33,953 nucleotides of DNA from an uncultured Prevotella sp. (GTDB taxonomy: Bacteria > Bacteroidota > Bacteroidia > Bacteroidales > Bacteroidaceae), in the NCBI GenBank assembly GCA_934230115.1, contig CAKQEI010000019.1, positions 1 to 33,953 of the forward strand, given 5' to 3'. The position numbers and the translations under genes were made by a program. Under the pieces are notes generated by a model. It was not told where the DNA came from, searched no databases, and worked only from the letters and a program-made list of their open reading frames with translations. This document shows positions 10,668 to 17,990 of the stretch, piece by piece; positions within the stretch are counted from its first letter, which is position 1, and each line of letters opens with the position of its first letter.

Positions 10668-11642
10668 ATGATAACAGCAGACCAAATTCTACAACTAGTA
10701 AACAATTATCTCGACAACATGCCCTACGACCGTCAGCCAGCTTCGCTTTATGCCCCTATACGCTACGTGCTGTCAATGGGCGGCAAACGCATTCGCCCCG
10801 TGCTCATGCTCCTTGGCTACAACATCTACAAGGACGACCCTGAGAGCATCCTCATGCCTGCATGTGCGCTTGAGACATATCATAACTATACTCTGCTGCA
10901 CGACGACCTAATGGACAACGCCGACATTCGCCGTGGTCACGAGACTGTTCACCGCAAGTGGGATGCCAACACAGCCATTCTCTCGGGCGACACTATGCTC
11001 GTGCTCGCCTATCAGCGTATGGCTATGTGCGACCCCGAGAAGATGCCTGAAGTGATGAAACTCTTCTCCGAGACTGCTCTTGAGATTGGTGAAGGACAGC
11101 AGTACGACATGGACTTCGAACACCGAAACGATGTGACTGAGGAAGAATACATCGAGATGATACGCCTTAAGACCAGCGTGCTGCTGGCTTGCGCTCTCAA
11201 GATTGGTGGCATTTTAGCAGGAGCTTCGAGCGAAGACGCCGACAACCTCTACCGCTTCGGCGAGAAGATTGGTCTCGCATTCCAGTTGCAGGACGACTAT
11301 CTCGACGTTTATGGCGACACACGTGTGTTCGGCAAGGCCATTGGAGGCGACATCACCAGCAACAAGAAGACATACATGCTCATCAATGCCTTCAACCGTG
11401 CCAACGACGAGCAGCGCGCTGAGCTTGAGCGTTGGATTTCGGCTACAGAGTTCAACCGCGAGCAGAAGATTGCCGCTGTCACCCGACTCTACAACGAGAT
11501 AGGCATCGACAAACTGGCGCAGGAGAAAATAAACCACTACTTCGAGGAGAGCCGCAAATATCTGGCTGCACTCAATGTGGCAGAGGAGCGCAAGGCCGAA
11601 CTCGCTGCCTACGCACAGCGCATGATGAAAAGAAATTATTAA
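10668..11642 (+). CDS. Polyprenyl diphosphate synthase (short-chain type)
   Basis: A 324-aa all-trans prenyl diphosphate synthase that condenses isopentenyl diphosphate with allylic diphosphates. First Asp-rich motif DDLMD at residues 79-83, followed by RRG; second motif DDYLD in FQLQDDYLDVYGD; GGKRIRP at 38-44 binds isopentenyl diphosphate. The residue five before the first motif is aromatic (Tyr74), which in this family usually limits the product to about C15-C20, so farnesyl or geranylgeranyl diphosphate is the likely product (inference). It probably supplies precursor for undecaprenyl phosphate or quinone side chains. It lies 47 nt after the TonB gene and 17 nt before a conserved unknown gene. 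Confidence 0.93.
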   Translation: MITADQILQLVNNYLDNMPYDRQPASLYAPIRYVLSMGGKRIRPVLMLLGYNIYKDDPESILMPACALETYHNYTLLHDDLMDNADIRRGHETVHRKWDANTAILSGDTMLVLAYQRMAMCDPEKMPEVMKLFSETALEIGEGQQYDMDFEHRNDVTEEEYIEMIRLKTSVLLACALKIGGILAGASSEDADNLYRFGEKIGLAFQLQDDYLDVYGDTRVFGKAIGGDITSNKKTYMLINAFNRANDEQRAELERWISATEFNREQKIAAVTRLYNEIGIDKLAQEKINHYFEESRKYLAALNVAEERKAELAAYAQRMMKRNY

Positions 11643-11659
11643 AAAAAACATTAGAGAAA

Positions 11660-12382
11660 GTGCCTTACAGAAGATTTCCTAAGACTGACACCGCGCGTCT
11701 GAAATCGTTGAGCACTCTGCTCAACAATAGCGACGTGTATGCAGCCAAAAGCCGATTTATCAATATGGAGTTGATAAACACGGCCAAAAGCCTGCACGAC
11801 CAACTCAAGACACTCAGCAGCCAATTCATGTTGAGCTACGAGGCTCAGATGCGCAACTATAAGACTCTCGCCAAACCTCAGAAGAACATGCTCACCTATG
11901 TGTTGCATTTCGTGCGCGTGCTCAGCATGTCGATTGAGCGAGGAGAAATGAAAACGGCTGTGCTGCATGACTACTACTCCACTCATGACGCCGATGAGCT
12001 GATACGCCAACTACACAACGTAGAAAGTGCCTTCCAGCTGACGCCTGGCATCATCGAAGGCGAGAAACGACGCATAGCCGACGGCGGACGACCCATATAC
12101 AATCCTACTATAGGTATGGTGGCCACGCACTTCGACATATTCAGCAACCTGTACAAACAGCAACGTATTCTCAACGACAAGGCCGAACGCGCCTTGAACG
12201 AAGTGAAGAAAGTGCGAACAGAAGTAGACAAGCTGCTCGTTGACATATGGAACCAGGTGGAGCAACATTTTGCCGAACTGCCGCCAGAAACACGCTTCGA
12301 CCAATGCCGACGCTACGGTATAATATACTACTACCGCAAGGGCGAAACCAACGAAGAAAAGAAACAGGAGAAGAAAGACTGA
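11660..12382 (+). CDS. Conserved Bacteroidales protein of unknown function (GTG start)
   Basis: A 240-aa soluble, mostly alpha-helical protein beginning with V(M)PYRRFPKTDTARLKSL. I recall similar Bacteroidales proteins that start with a YRRxPxTDxARL motif but no assigned function. Further features: QKNMLTYVLHFVRVLSMSIERGEMK in the middle, NPTIGMVATHFDIFSNLY, and a C-terminal IWNQVEQHFAEL...YYYRKGE with a charged tail. No signal peptide or membrane segment. GTG at 11660 is the only sensible start after the prenyl synthase stop at 11642; the next in-frame ATG (11765) would remove the conserved start. Its stop overlaps the TatD start by one base (TGATG), so the two are probably co-translated. 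Confidence 0.75.
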   Translation: MPYRRFPKTDTARLKSLSTLLNNSDVYAAKSRFINMELINTAKSLHDQLKTLSSQFMLSYEAQMRNYKTLAKPQKNMLTYVLHFVRVLSMSIERGEMKTAVLHDYYSTHDADELIRQLHNVESAFQLTPGIIEGEKRRIADGGRPIYNPTIGMVATHFDIFSNLYKQQRILNDKAERALNEVKKVRTEVDKLLVDIWNQVEQHFAELPPETRFDQCRRYGIIYYYRKGETNEEKKQEKKD

Positions 12383-13167
12383 TGAATTTTATTGATACAC
12401 ACACACATCTCGACGGCGAGGAGTTCAACGCCGACCGCAACGAGACGATGCAACGTGCACGAGAGGCAGGAGTGAGCCATGTGTTTATTCCTGCCATCGA
12501 CCTTAAGTCGGTGGAGACAGTGCTCGACACTTGCCGTAAATATCCTGGCTATGCCTATCCTATGCTCGGACTGCACCCCGAGGAGGTGCGTGCCGACTGG
12601 AGCGATGTGCTCGACCAAATGCACGAATACCTCAAGCCAGGCCATCCGTTCATAGCCATAGGCGAGGTGGGACTCGACTACTATTGGTCGCGAGAGTTTG
12701 AGCACGAACAGCTCATGGCTTTCGAGCGTCAGGTGGAATGGTCGATTGCCACCCGTCTGCCGCTGATGATCCACTGTCGCAAGGGACAGAACGAGATGGT
12801 GCAGATGCTGCGCAAGTACAAGGACGAGCTGCCAGGAGGTGTGTTCCATTGCTTCACGGGCAATGAGCATGAGGCAGAGGAACTGCTTCAGTTCTCAAAT
12901 TTTGTGCTCGGTATAGGCGGCGTGCTAACATTCAAGAAGAGCCACCTGCCCGAAGTATTGCCAGCCACAGTGCCCCTAAGCCGCATTGTGCTTGAAACCG
13001 ACTCGCCCTACATGGCTCCCGTGCCCATGCGTGGCAAGCGCAACGAAAGTGCTTACGTGCGCTTTGTGCTTGAGAAGCTCGCCAAATGCTATGGCATTGA
13101 CGAACAGACAGTTGCCGACACGACCAACGACAACGTAAAGAGAGTGTTCGGAACACTCAACACGTAG
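12382..13167 (+). CDS. TatD family metal-dependent DNase/hydrolase
   Basis: A 261-aa TIM-barrel hydrolase of the TatD/YcfH type, metal-dependent enzymes with 3'-5' exonuclease activity linked to DNA repair and degradation. Metal ligands visible in order: FIDTHTHLD (His7 and His9), GEVGLDYYW (Glu), MIHCRKG (His), GGVFHCFTGN (His) and LETDSPYMAPVP (Asp). RGKRNES follows as in the family. The start at 12382 overlaps the preceding stop by one base and gives the normal family start directly before the first metal site; longer in-frame starts reach back into the previous gene. A role in nucleotide recycling or repair in this organism is inferred from the family. Confidence 0.93.
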   Translation: MNFIDTHTHLDGEEFNADRNETMQRAREAGVSHVFIPAIDLKSVETVLDTCRKYPGYAYPMLGLHPEEVRADWSDVLDQMHEYLKPGHPFIAIGEVGLDYYWSREFEHEQLMAFERQVEWSIATRLPLMIHCRKGQNEMVQMLRKYKDELPGGVFHCFTGNEHEAEELLQFSNFVLGIGGVLTFKKSHLPEVLPATVPLSRIVLETDSPYMAPVPMRGKRNESAYVRFVLEKLAKCYGIDEQTVADTTNDNVKRVFGTLNT

Positions 13168-13194
13168 ACTTTTCTTTATAGTTTGTATTTATAT

Positions 13195-13983
13195 ATGAGA
13201 CATTTACTCAACAGAACCACACTTATCACATTGTGCATCATGGCTCTTGCCACATGCACCACATTATGCCAGGCAGCCACACAGGCAGCCACCGAAATGC
13301 AACCCGAGGAAAGCATGGGACTGCACCATGTGCTTAAGACAAAGTTTATCGAGGGCAACGCCTCGTTCATGTCGCTCGTGGCTATAGCTCTCGTGCTTGG
13401 TCTCGCTTTTTGCATAGAGCGCATACTCTACCTCAGTCTCTCGGAAATCAACGCTAAGCGGTTCATGGCTAAGGTTGACGAGAAAATAAGCCAAGGCGAC
13501 ATTGAGGGTGCAAAAACTCTCTGCCGCGACACACGCGGACCCGTGGCTTCGATATGCTATCAGGGATTGGTGCGCGTGGACACTCCCATCGAGGACATTG
13601 AGCGGTCGGTAGCTGCCTACGGCTCTGTGCAAGCTGCCAACATGGAGCGCGGATGCTCATGGATAACATTATTCATAGCTATGGCGCCGTCGTTGGGATT
13701 TCTCGGCACGGTGATAGGCATGGTCATGGCTTTCGAACAGATTCAGAATGCTGGCGACATCAATCCCACTATCGTGGCTGCCGGAATGAAAGTGGCTCTC
13801 ATCACCACTATTTTCGGTATTATCGTTGCCCTCATCCTGCAACTGTTCTACAACTACATACTCTCTAAAATCGACCACCTGACGTCGCAGATGGAAGAGA
13901 GTGCCATCACCCTGCTCGACTCTCTGCTGAAATACAAGCTCCAACACGGATTGAAAAATCAAGTAACAATCGGTAAAGAATGA
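13195..13983 (+). CDS. exbB: ExbB/TolQ/MotA family proton channel
   Basis: A 262-aa inner-membrane proton channel subunit. An N-terminal signal-like segment (about 8-28) precedes three transmembrane helices (about 54-74, 153-175 and 200-222). The typical family stretch FLGTVIGMVMAFEQIQ spans the start of the pore helix pair, with TTIFGIIVALILQLFYNYI after it. Start at the ATG 13195; an upstream in-frame TTG at 13183 adds only four residues. The gene overlaps the next by ATGA. With the two ExbD proteins downstream it should form the motor that drives a TonB protein such as that at 9892-10620; MotA/TolQ-type roles in division or envelope constriction are the alternative. Confidence 0.92.
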   Translation: MRHLLNRTTLITLCIMALATCTTLCQAATQAATEMQPEESMGLHHVLKTKFIEGNASFMSLVAIALVLGLAFCIERILYLSLSEINAKRFMAKVDEKISQGDIEGAKTLCRDTRGPVASICYQGLVRVDTPIEDIERSVAAYGSVQAANMERGCSWITLFIAMAPSLGFLGTVIGMVMAFEQIQNAGDINPTIVAAGMKVALITTIFGIIVALILQLFYNYILSKIDHLTSQMEESAITLLDSLLKYKLQHGLKNQVTIGKE

Positions 13984-14501
13984 AGAAAATTGATTGTCGC
14001 CACTTGCCAAAGATTTTCGACAAGCGGCGTGTCGAAGGCAATGTATCCCACCTTGTCTTCTATATAATAATCGCCTTTTTCACACTGTTGTTCCTGCTCT
14101 TCCGCTTTGTGGGTTTCGACATTCCCTATGAGGACAATCCCGACTACAACGCCCCATTGCTCACCAGTCTACTCATAACGTCAATGCTTGTGCTTGTGGC
14201 AGGCACTTTGGCCCTGAGCGTATGGAGCTTTGTGCGCAAGGCAAGAATGAACAAAGGCGACAACCGCATTGTGAACAACATTCCTGTGCACCGCATTACG
14301 CTTGGCGTGACAATAGGCACAGCAGCGTTGCTGCTCATCACATTCCTTTGTTCGAGCACCGACACGCTCACTGTCAACGGCTCGCGGTTTGCCGACAGCT
14401 TCTGGCTACGCATGTCGGGCATGTTTATCGGCACTTCAATCATAATGATCTGCGCTGCCGTAGCTGCCCTTGTGTATGGCATTACACGCAACCGCAGATA
14501 A
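13980..14501 (+). CDS. Four-TM membrane protein of unknown function inside the exbB-exbD operon
   Basis: A 173-aa protein that I do not recognise as a named family. It has about four hydrophobic segments (residues 23-44, 60-84, 105-122 and 143-168), a basic cytoplasmic-looking N-terminus (KKIDCRHLPKIFDKRR) and a basic middle loop (SFVRKARMNKGDNR). A polar stretch DTLTVNGSRFADSFW lies between the last two helices. It starts within the exbB stop (ATGA overlap at 13980-13983) and is followed after 22 nt by exbD, so it is almost certainly made together with the motor proteins. I infer an accessory or assembly part of the ExbBD complex. The overlap and frame make it a confident gene even without known homology. 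Confidence 0.8.
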   Translation: MKKIDCRHLPKIFDKRRVEGNVSHLVFYIIIAFFTLLFLLFRFVGFDIPYEDNPDYNAPLLTSLLITSMLVLVAGTLALSVWSFVRKARMNKGDNRIVNNIPVHRITLGVTIGTAALLLITFLCSSTDTLTVNGSRFADSFWLRMSGMFIGTSIIMICAAVAALVYGITRNRR

Positions 14502-14523
14502 AGAACAAAACACACGAGAACAT

Positions 14524-15123
14524 ATGCTAATAAAGCGAAGAAAACACATAGTACCCGAACTGAACACCACATCGACAGCCGACATCTCGTTCATGCTGCT
14601 CACGTTCTTCCTCGTCACCACATCAATGGATGTGGACCGCGGACTTGTGCGCCAGCTGCCGCCACTCGACAACGACAAGGAGCAAACCATCGACGCTACA
14701 GAGGTGAGCCGCGAGAACACAATGGACTTTAAACTCACCGATTCGGGCACTCTGCTATTGAACGACAAGCCAATAGCAACGAAAAACCTTCGACTGAAGA
14801 TTGCCAACTTCATACGCCGCCGACCCACACAGCATGTCATATATGTGAATCCTGATCCTGCTGCCAGCTACAATGCCTACTTCCAGCTTGAGGACGAGAT
14901 AATGGCTGCCTACAACTCCGTGCGCAACGAAATAGCTCAACGACACTACCACCGCCCCTATGCCGCACTCAACGAGAAGCAACGCAACCATGTGCGCGAC
15001 CTCTGCCCACAGCATATTTCCGAGACTTACAACACTACGGTCGCTACACCTGCATCCGACTCACAAAAGCCACAACCCCCATCAGCCACTACGGCAAACA
15101 ACAAGGAAGGAGGCAAACGATGA
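14524..15123 (+). CDS. exbD: ExbD/TolR family protein (first of two)
   Basis: A 199-aa motor subunit with a short cytoplasmic N-terminus, one transmembrane helix (about 20-36) and a periplasmic domain. The proton-carrying Asp is Asp20 in STADISFMLLTFFLVTTSM. The periplasmic part contains TDSGTLLLNDKPI and HVIYVNPDPAASYNAYFQLEDEI, and a long Gln/Pro/Thr-rich C-terminal extension (about 160-199), which is longer than in proteobacterial ExbD. Start at ATG 14524: the in-frame upstream extension would overlap the preceding gene and has no ExbD character. It overlaps the second exbD by ATGA. Confidence 0.88.
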   Translation: MLIKRRKHIVPELNTTSTADISFMLLTFFLVTTSMDVDRGLVRQLPPLDNDKEQTIDATEVSRENTMDFKLTDSGTLLLNDKPIATKNLRLKIANFIRRRPTQHVIYVNPDPAASYNAYFQLEDEIMAAYNSVRNEIAQRHYHRPYAALNEKQRNHVRDLCPQHISETYNTTVATPASDSQKPQPPSATTANNKEGGKR

Positions 15124-15605
15124 TTTTCCGCAACCGCTCACAGCGCAGTATGCCGCAACTCAACACGTCGTCGCTGCCCGACCTAATATTCACCGTGCTC
15201 TTCTTCTTCATGGTTGTCACCCACATGCGCAAGACCACCATCAAGGTGGAGTATCGTGTGCCGCAAGGCACCGAGCTCACCCGTCTTGTCAAGAAATCAG
15301 CCGTGTCGTATATATATATAGGTAAGCTGCCCCACTCCACCCATAAGACTAAAACCTCGCAAGCCATGACGGCCTCAAGCGACGGCTATAGTATGCAGCT
15401 CAACGACAAACTCGCCACGCCCGACGATATTGCCGACTACATAGCAGCCGAGCGACAGCGTATGTCGCCCGAAGACAAGCAGCGACAGACTGTCTCGCTG
15501 AAGGCAGACGTAGGCACACACATGTCGCTCGTTACCGATGTGAAGCAAGCTCTAAGAAAGGCAAATGTGCGAAAGATAAGTTATTCAGCTGAGCAAAGAA
15601 AATAA
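15120..15605 (+). CDS. exbD: ExbD/TolR family protein (second of two)
   Basis: A 161-aa second ExbD. The proton-carrying Asp is Asp21 in NTSSLPDLIFTVLFFFMVV, within the single transmembrane helix. The periplasmic domain has QLNDKLATPDDIADYIAAERQR, VSLKADVGTHMSLVTDVKQALRKANVRKISY, the usual ExbD end. It starts within the stop codon of the first exbD (ATGA at 15120-15123). Two different ExbD chains in one operon are common in Bacteroidota and may give a hetero-dimeric plug in the ExbB pentamer. This is the last gene of the operon; a short inverted repeat follows at 15609-15631. Confidence 0.9.
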   Translation: MIFRNRSQRSMPQLNTSSLPDLIFTVLFFFMVVTHMRKTTIKVEYRVPQGTELTRLVKKSAVSYIYIGKLPHSTHKTKTSQAMTASSDGYSMQLNDKLATPDDIADYIAAERQRMSPEDKQRQTVSLKADVGTHMSLVTDVKQALRKANVRKISYSAEQRK

Positions 15606-15608
15606 CAC

Positions 15609-15631
15609 AAAAGTTACAATTTATAACTTTT
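15609..15631. promoter_or_regulatory. Short inverted repeat between exbD and the Lrp gene
   Basis: AAAAGTTA (15609-15616) and TAACTTTT (15624-15631) form 8-bp arms around a 7-nt loop, 3 nt after the exbD stop and just upstream of the Lrp promoter. It may be a weak terminator for the exb operon or a binding site for the Lrp/AsnC protein. The two cannot be told apart from sequence. Confidence 0.4.
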
Positions 15632-15644
15632 CACACATAAAATA

Positions 15645-15675
15645 TTGTCAATCTCACAAAAATGGAGTAACTTTG
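15645..15675 (+). promoter_or_regulatory. Promoter of the Lrp/AsnC gene (TTG-N20-TAACTTTG)
   Basis: TTG at 15645-15647 and TAACTTTG at 15668-15675 are separated by 20 nt, the expected Bacteroidota spacing. The ATG at 15700 is 24 nt downstream of the -7 element. Confidence 0.75.
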
Positions 15676-15699
15676 TGCCAAAATAACAACCAATAACAA

Positions 15700-16218
15700 A
15701 TGGCACATCATAATTTAGATTTACTCGACAAGAAAATCTTACGGCTCATTGCCGACGACGCTCGCATCCCGTTTCTTGAAGTTGCGCGCTCTTGCAACGT
15801 GAGTGGCGCAGCCATACATCAACGCATACAGAAGCTCACAAACCTTGGCATTCTAAAAGGCTCACAGTTCGTTATCGACCCCGAAAAGGTTGGATATGAA
15901 ACCTGTGCTTATGTGGGTCTGTACCTGCAGAATCCTGCAAGTTTCGATGATGTGGTTGAAGAGCTCAAAAAGATTCCCGAAGTAGTGGAATGCCACTATA
16001 CCACGGGCGGATTCGACATGTTCATCAAGCTTTATGCCCGCAACAATCATCATCTGCTTAACGTCATTCACGACAAATTGCAGCCTCTCGGATTGTCGCG
16101 CTCAGAGACAATAATCTCGTTCAACGCCGCCATCAACCGCCAAATTCCCATCAGCGAGTTGCCCATCGACGAAGAGGAGGATGAAGACGAGGACGTGGAA
16201 GACAACGCTAACGAATAA
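15700..16218 (+). CDS. Lrp/AsnC family transcriptional regulator
   Basis: A 172-aa Lrp/AsnC-type regulator. Residues 5-65 are the AsnC-type helix-turn-helix (LDLLDKKILRLIADDARIPF, VSGAAIHQRIQKLTNLGILKGS). Residues 72-145 are the ligand-binding RAM domain (ACAYVGLYLQNPASF, VVECHYTTGGFDMFIKLYARN). The last about 18 residues are almost entirely acidic (EEEDEDEDVEDN), an unusual tail for this family. Such proteins form octamers and respond to amino acids. The gene has its own promoter and is followed by a strong terminator, so it is likely a single-gene unit; a short inverted repeat upstream could be its own operator. Confidence 0.92.
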   Translation: MAHHNLDLLDKKILRLIADDARIPFLEVARSCNVSGAAIHQRIQKLTNLGILKGSQFVIDPEKVGYETCAYVGLYLQNPASFDDVVEELKKIPEVVECHYTTGGFDMFIKLYARNNHHLLNVIHDKLQPLGLSRSETIISFNAAINRQIPISELPIDEEEDEDEDVEDNANE

Positions 16219-16286
16219 AGAAGATAAAGTAGTAGGAGAAAAGAAAGTAAATAAAGAAAACTTCACTTCTACTGGTCGCTAAAATA

Positions 16287-16333
16287 AAAGCCAAATGCTT
16301 TGCTGCTAAATATTCAGCAAAGCATTTGGCTTT
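16287..16333. terminator. Strong bidirectional hairpin terminator
   Basis: A perfect 19-bp inverted repeat (arms 16287-16305 and 16315-16333, AAAGCCAAATGCTTTGCTG and its complement) with a 9-nt loop. It lies between the converging Lrp gene and the minus-strand symporter gene, with A-rich sequence on one side and T-rich on the other, so it can serve both. Confidence 0.85.
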
Positions 16334-16405
16334 AACTTTTATCTCTAATTTCTACCAACAAAACATTTGGCTTTAACAGCTCTAAGTTCTTTTTCTTCTA
16401 ATTCT

Positions 16406-17839
16406 TTAATTCCTTTTCCCCGCTACAACCGACGACAAACAAAGTCCCGCGAATGTCAAAACTCCATTTATTATCAGCAGCTCATAACCGAACTTATATC
16501 CCCACACCTCTTGCGCCACATTGTCAAGCGCAAAGCACAAGAGCGGCGACGCCACGGCTATGTATGGCACAAGAGCGTCCTGCGGTTTGCGACGCGTAAA
16601 GAGTCCGAAGGCAAACAGTCCCAAGAGCGGACCATAGGTGTAGGAACAGAGAATGTAAATAGCATCGATCACGCTCGTGGAGTTGAGCATCTTGAACAGC
16701 AATATAAACAACACAAACAACACGGCAATGCCCACATGAGCACGACGGCGCAGACACTCGTCGCCCTCGCGTCCTCTGATGTCAACGCAATAGCTTGTGG
16801 TAAGGGCAGTGAGAGCCGAGTCGGCACTTGAGAACGAAGCCGCCACTATGCCTATAGTAAACAGTACCACAACCACTGTGCCCAAACGCCCTGTGGCTGC
16901 AAACATGGGCAGAAGCTCGTCGCCACTTGCAGGCAACTCTATGCCTTCCCTCTTGGCAAGCTGCATGAGCAACACGCCAAGAGCCATGAACAGAAGATTG
17001 GCAGGCACAAAGGCAAAACCATAAGTACACACATCCTTCTGAGCCTCGCGCAGCGAGCGACACGTAAGGTTCTTCTGCATCATATCCTGGTCGAGTCCGG
17101 TCATGACTATAGCAATAAAGGCTCCGCTGAAGAACTGCTTGAAGAAGTTTTGTGTCGACACCCAGTCATCAAACACAAACATGCGGCTATGGCTATCATC
17201 GGCTATTGCCTTGGCAGCCTCGGGCAGCGACATGCCAAGCTCTCCCATCACATTATATATAATAAGGATAAGGGCAGCAAACATACATGTAGTCTGAAAC
17301 GAGTCGGTCCACACCAACGTCTTTATGCCGCCACGTCGAGTGTAGAGCCATATCAGCGCAACCATGCCCACTACAGTCAGCGGGAAAGGCACACCCACAG
17401 CGTCGAACACAAACCTCTGCAGTATAATACAAACAACATAAAAGCGCACTGCAGCTCCCGTCATCTTCGACACAAGAAAGAACCAGGCTCCCGTCTTGTA
17501 CGAGCGTTCGCCAAGCCTCTTTTTAAGATAAGTGTAAATGGTTGTGAGGTTGAGCCTATAGTACACAGGCAACAGCACGAAAGCAATGGCGAAATAGCCC
17601 AAGATGAAACCTATGCACGTCTGTATATAGGTCATGTCGGTGCGCATTGTCATTCCTGGCACACTTACAAACGTGATGCCCGAGATAGAAGCTCCCACCA
17701 TGCCAAACGCCACCATATACCACGGCGAACGGCGGTTAGCACGAAAGAAAGTCTTGTTGTCAGCAGCACGACGGGCGGTGAAATGGCTGAAAAGCATTAG
17801 TGCCACAAAGTAGACAACTACAGTAATGAGTATAAGCAT
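16406..17839 (-). CDS. Sodium:solute symporter (SSS family)
   Basis: A 477-aa membrane transporter of the SSS family, which uses the sodium gradient to import sugars, amino acids, vitamins or other solutes. Features: about 12-13 transmembrane helices, FFRANRRSPWYMVAFGMVGASISGITFVSVPGM near the N-terminus (SSS signature region with GASISG), LIWLYTRRGGIKTLVWTDSFQT, and SFSSADSALTALTTSY, the family sodium-site region. The substrate cannot be assigned; sialic acid- or sugar-type carriers are possible. Start at ATG 17839 because the promoter TAACTTTG lies at 17876-17869, within any longer reading; the longer frame up to 17926 would start upstream of that promoter. It converges on the Lrp gene and shares its terminator. 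Confidence 0.92.
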   Translation of the reverse strand: MLILITVVVYFVALMLFSHFTARRAADNKTFFRANRRSPWYMVAFGMVGASISGITFVSVPGMTMRTDMTYIQTCIGFILGYFAIAFVLLPVYYRLNLTTIYTYLKKRLGERSYKTGAWFFLVSKMTGAAVRFYVVCIILQRFVFDAVGVPFPLTVVGMVALIWLYTRRGGIKTLVWTDSFQTTCMFAALILIIYNVMGELGMSLPEAAKAIADDSHSRMFVFDDWVSTQNFFKQFFSGAFIAIVMTGLDQDMMQKNLTCRSLREAQKDVCTYGFAFVPANLLFMALGVLLMQLAKREGIELPASGDELLPMFAATGRLGTVVVVLFTIGIVAASFSSADSALTALTTSYCVDIRGREGDECLRRRAHVGIAVLFVLFILLFKMLNSTSVIDAIYILCSYTYGPLLGLFAFGLFTRRKPQDALVPYIAVASPLLCFALDNVAQEVWGYKFGYELLIINGVLTFAGLCLSSVVAGKRN

Positions 17840-17868
17840 GGTAATTTTCTTAAAAATGTTGTATCGTG

Positions 17869-17876
17869 CAAAGTTA
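17869..17876 (-). promoter_or_regulatory. Bacteroidota -7 element of the symporter gene (minus strand)
   Basis: On the minus strand TAACTTTG (17876 to 17869), 29 nt upstream of the start codon at 17839. No -33 TTG is seen at the usual distance. It fixes the choice of the shorter start. Confidence 0.65.
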
Positions 17877-17908
17877 CGGCTTTTTTCAAAAAAAAGTCTA
17901 ACCCTCAT

Positions 17909-17937
17909 GCAACTTTCTTCCATCATCGCTCGTCAAA
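17909..17937 (+). promoter_or_regulatory. Candidate ECF sigma factor promoter upstream of DUF6249
   Basis: GCAACTT (17909-17915), 16 nt, then GTCAAA (17932-17937) resembles the general ECF/RpoE promoter (GGAACTT, about 16 nt, TCAAA or TCTGA). It lies about 54 nt before the DUF6249 gene, and an ECF sigma gene is the second gene downstream. Autoregulation is an inference. Confidence 0.45.
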
Positions 17938-17990
17938 CAGTCAGAAATAAGAACAAAACAATACGACAATAAATAAAAACATACGCAACA

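Noticed and set aside
11432..11659. Longer N-terminus for the conserved unknown protein
   Set aside because: It lies wholly within the prenyl synthase gene in another frame and has no protein-like pattern.
15309..15320. TATATATATATA microsatellite within the second exbD
   Set aside because: It encodes a normal YIYI beta strand; no sign of frame disturbance.
17840..17926. Longer start of the symporter at 17926
   Set aside because: The TAACTTTG promoter at 17876-17869 lies inside this extension.
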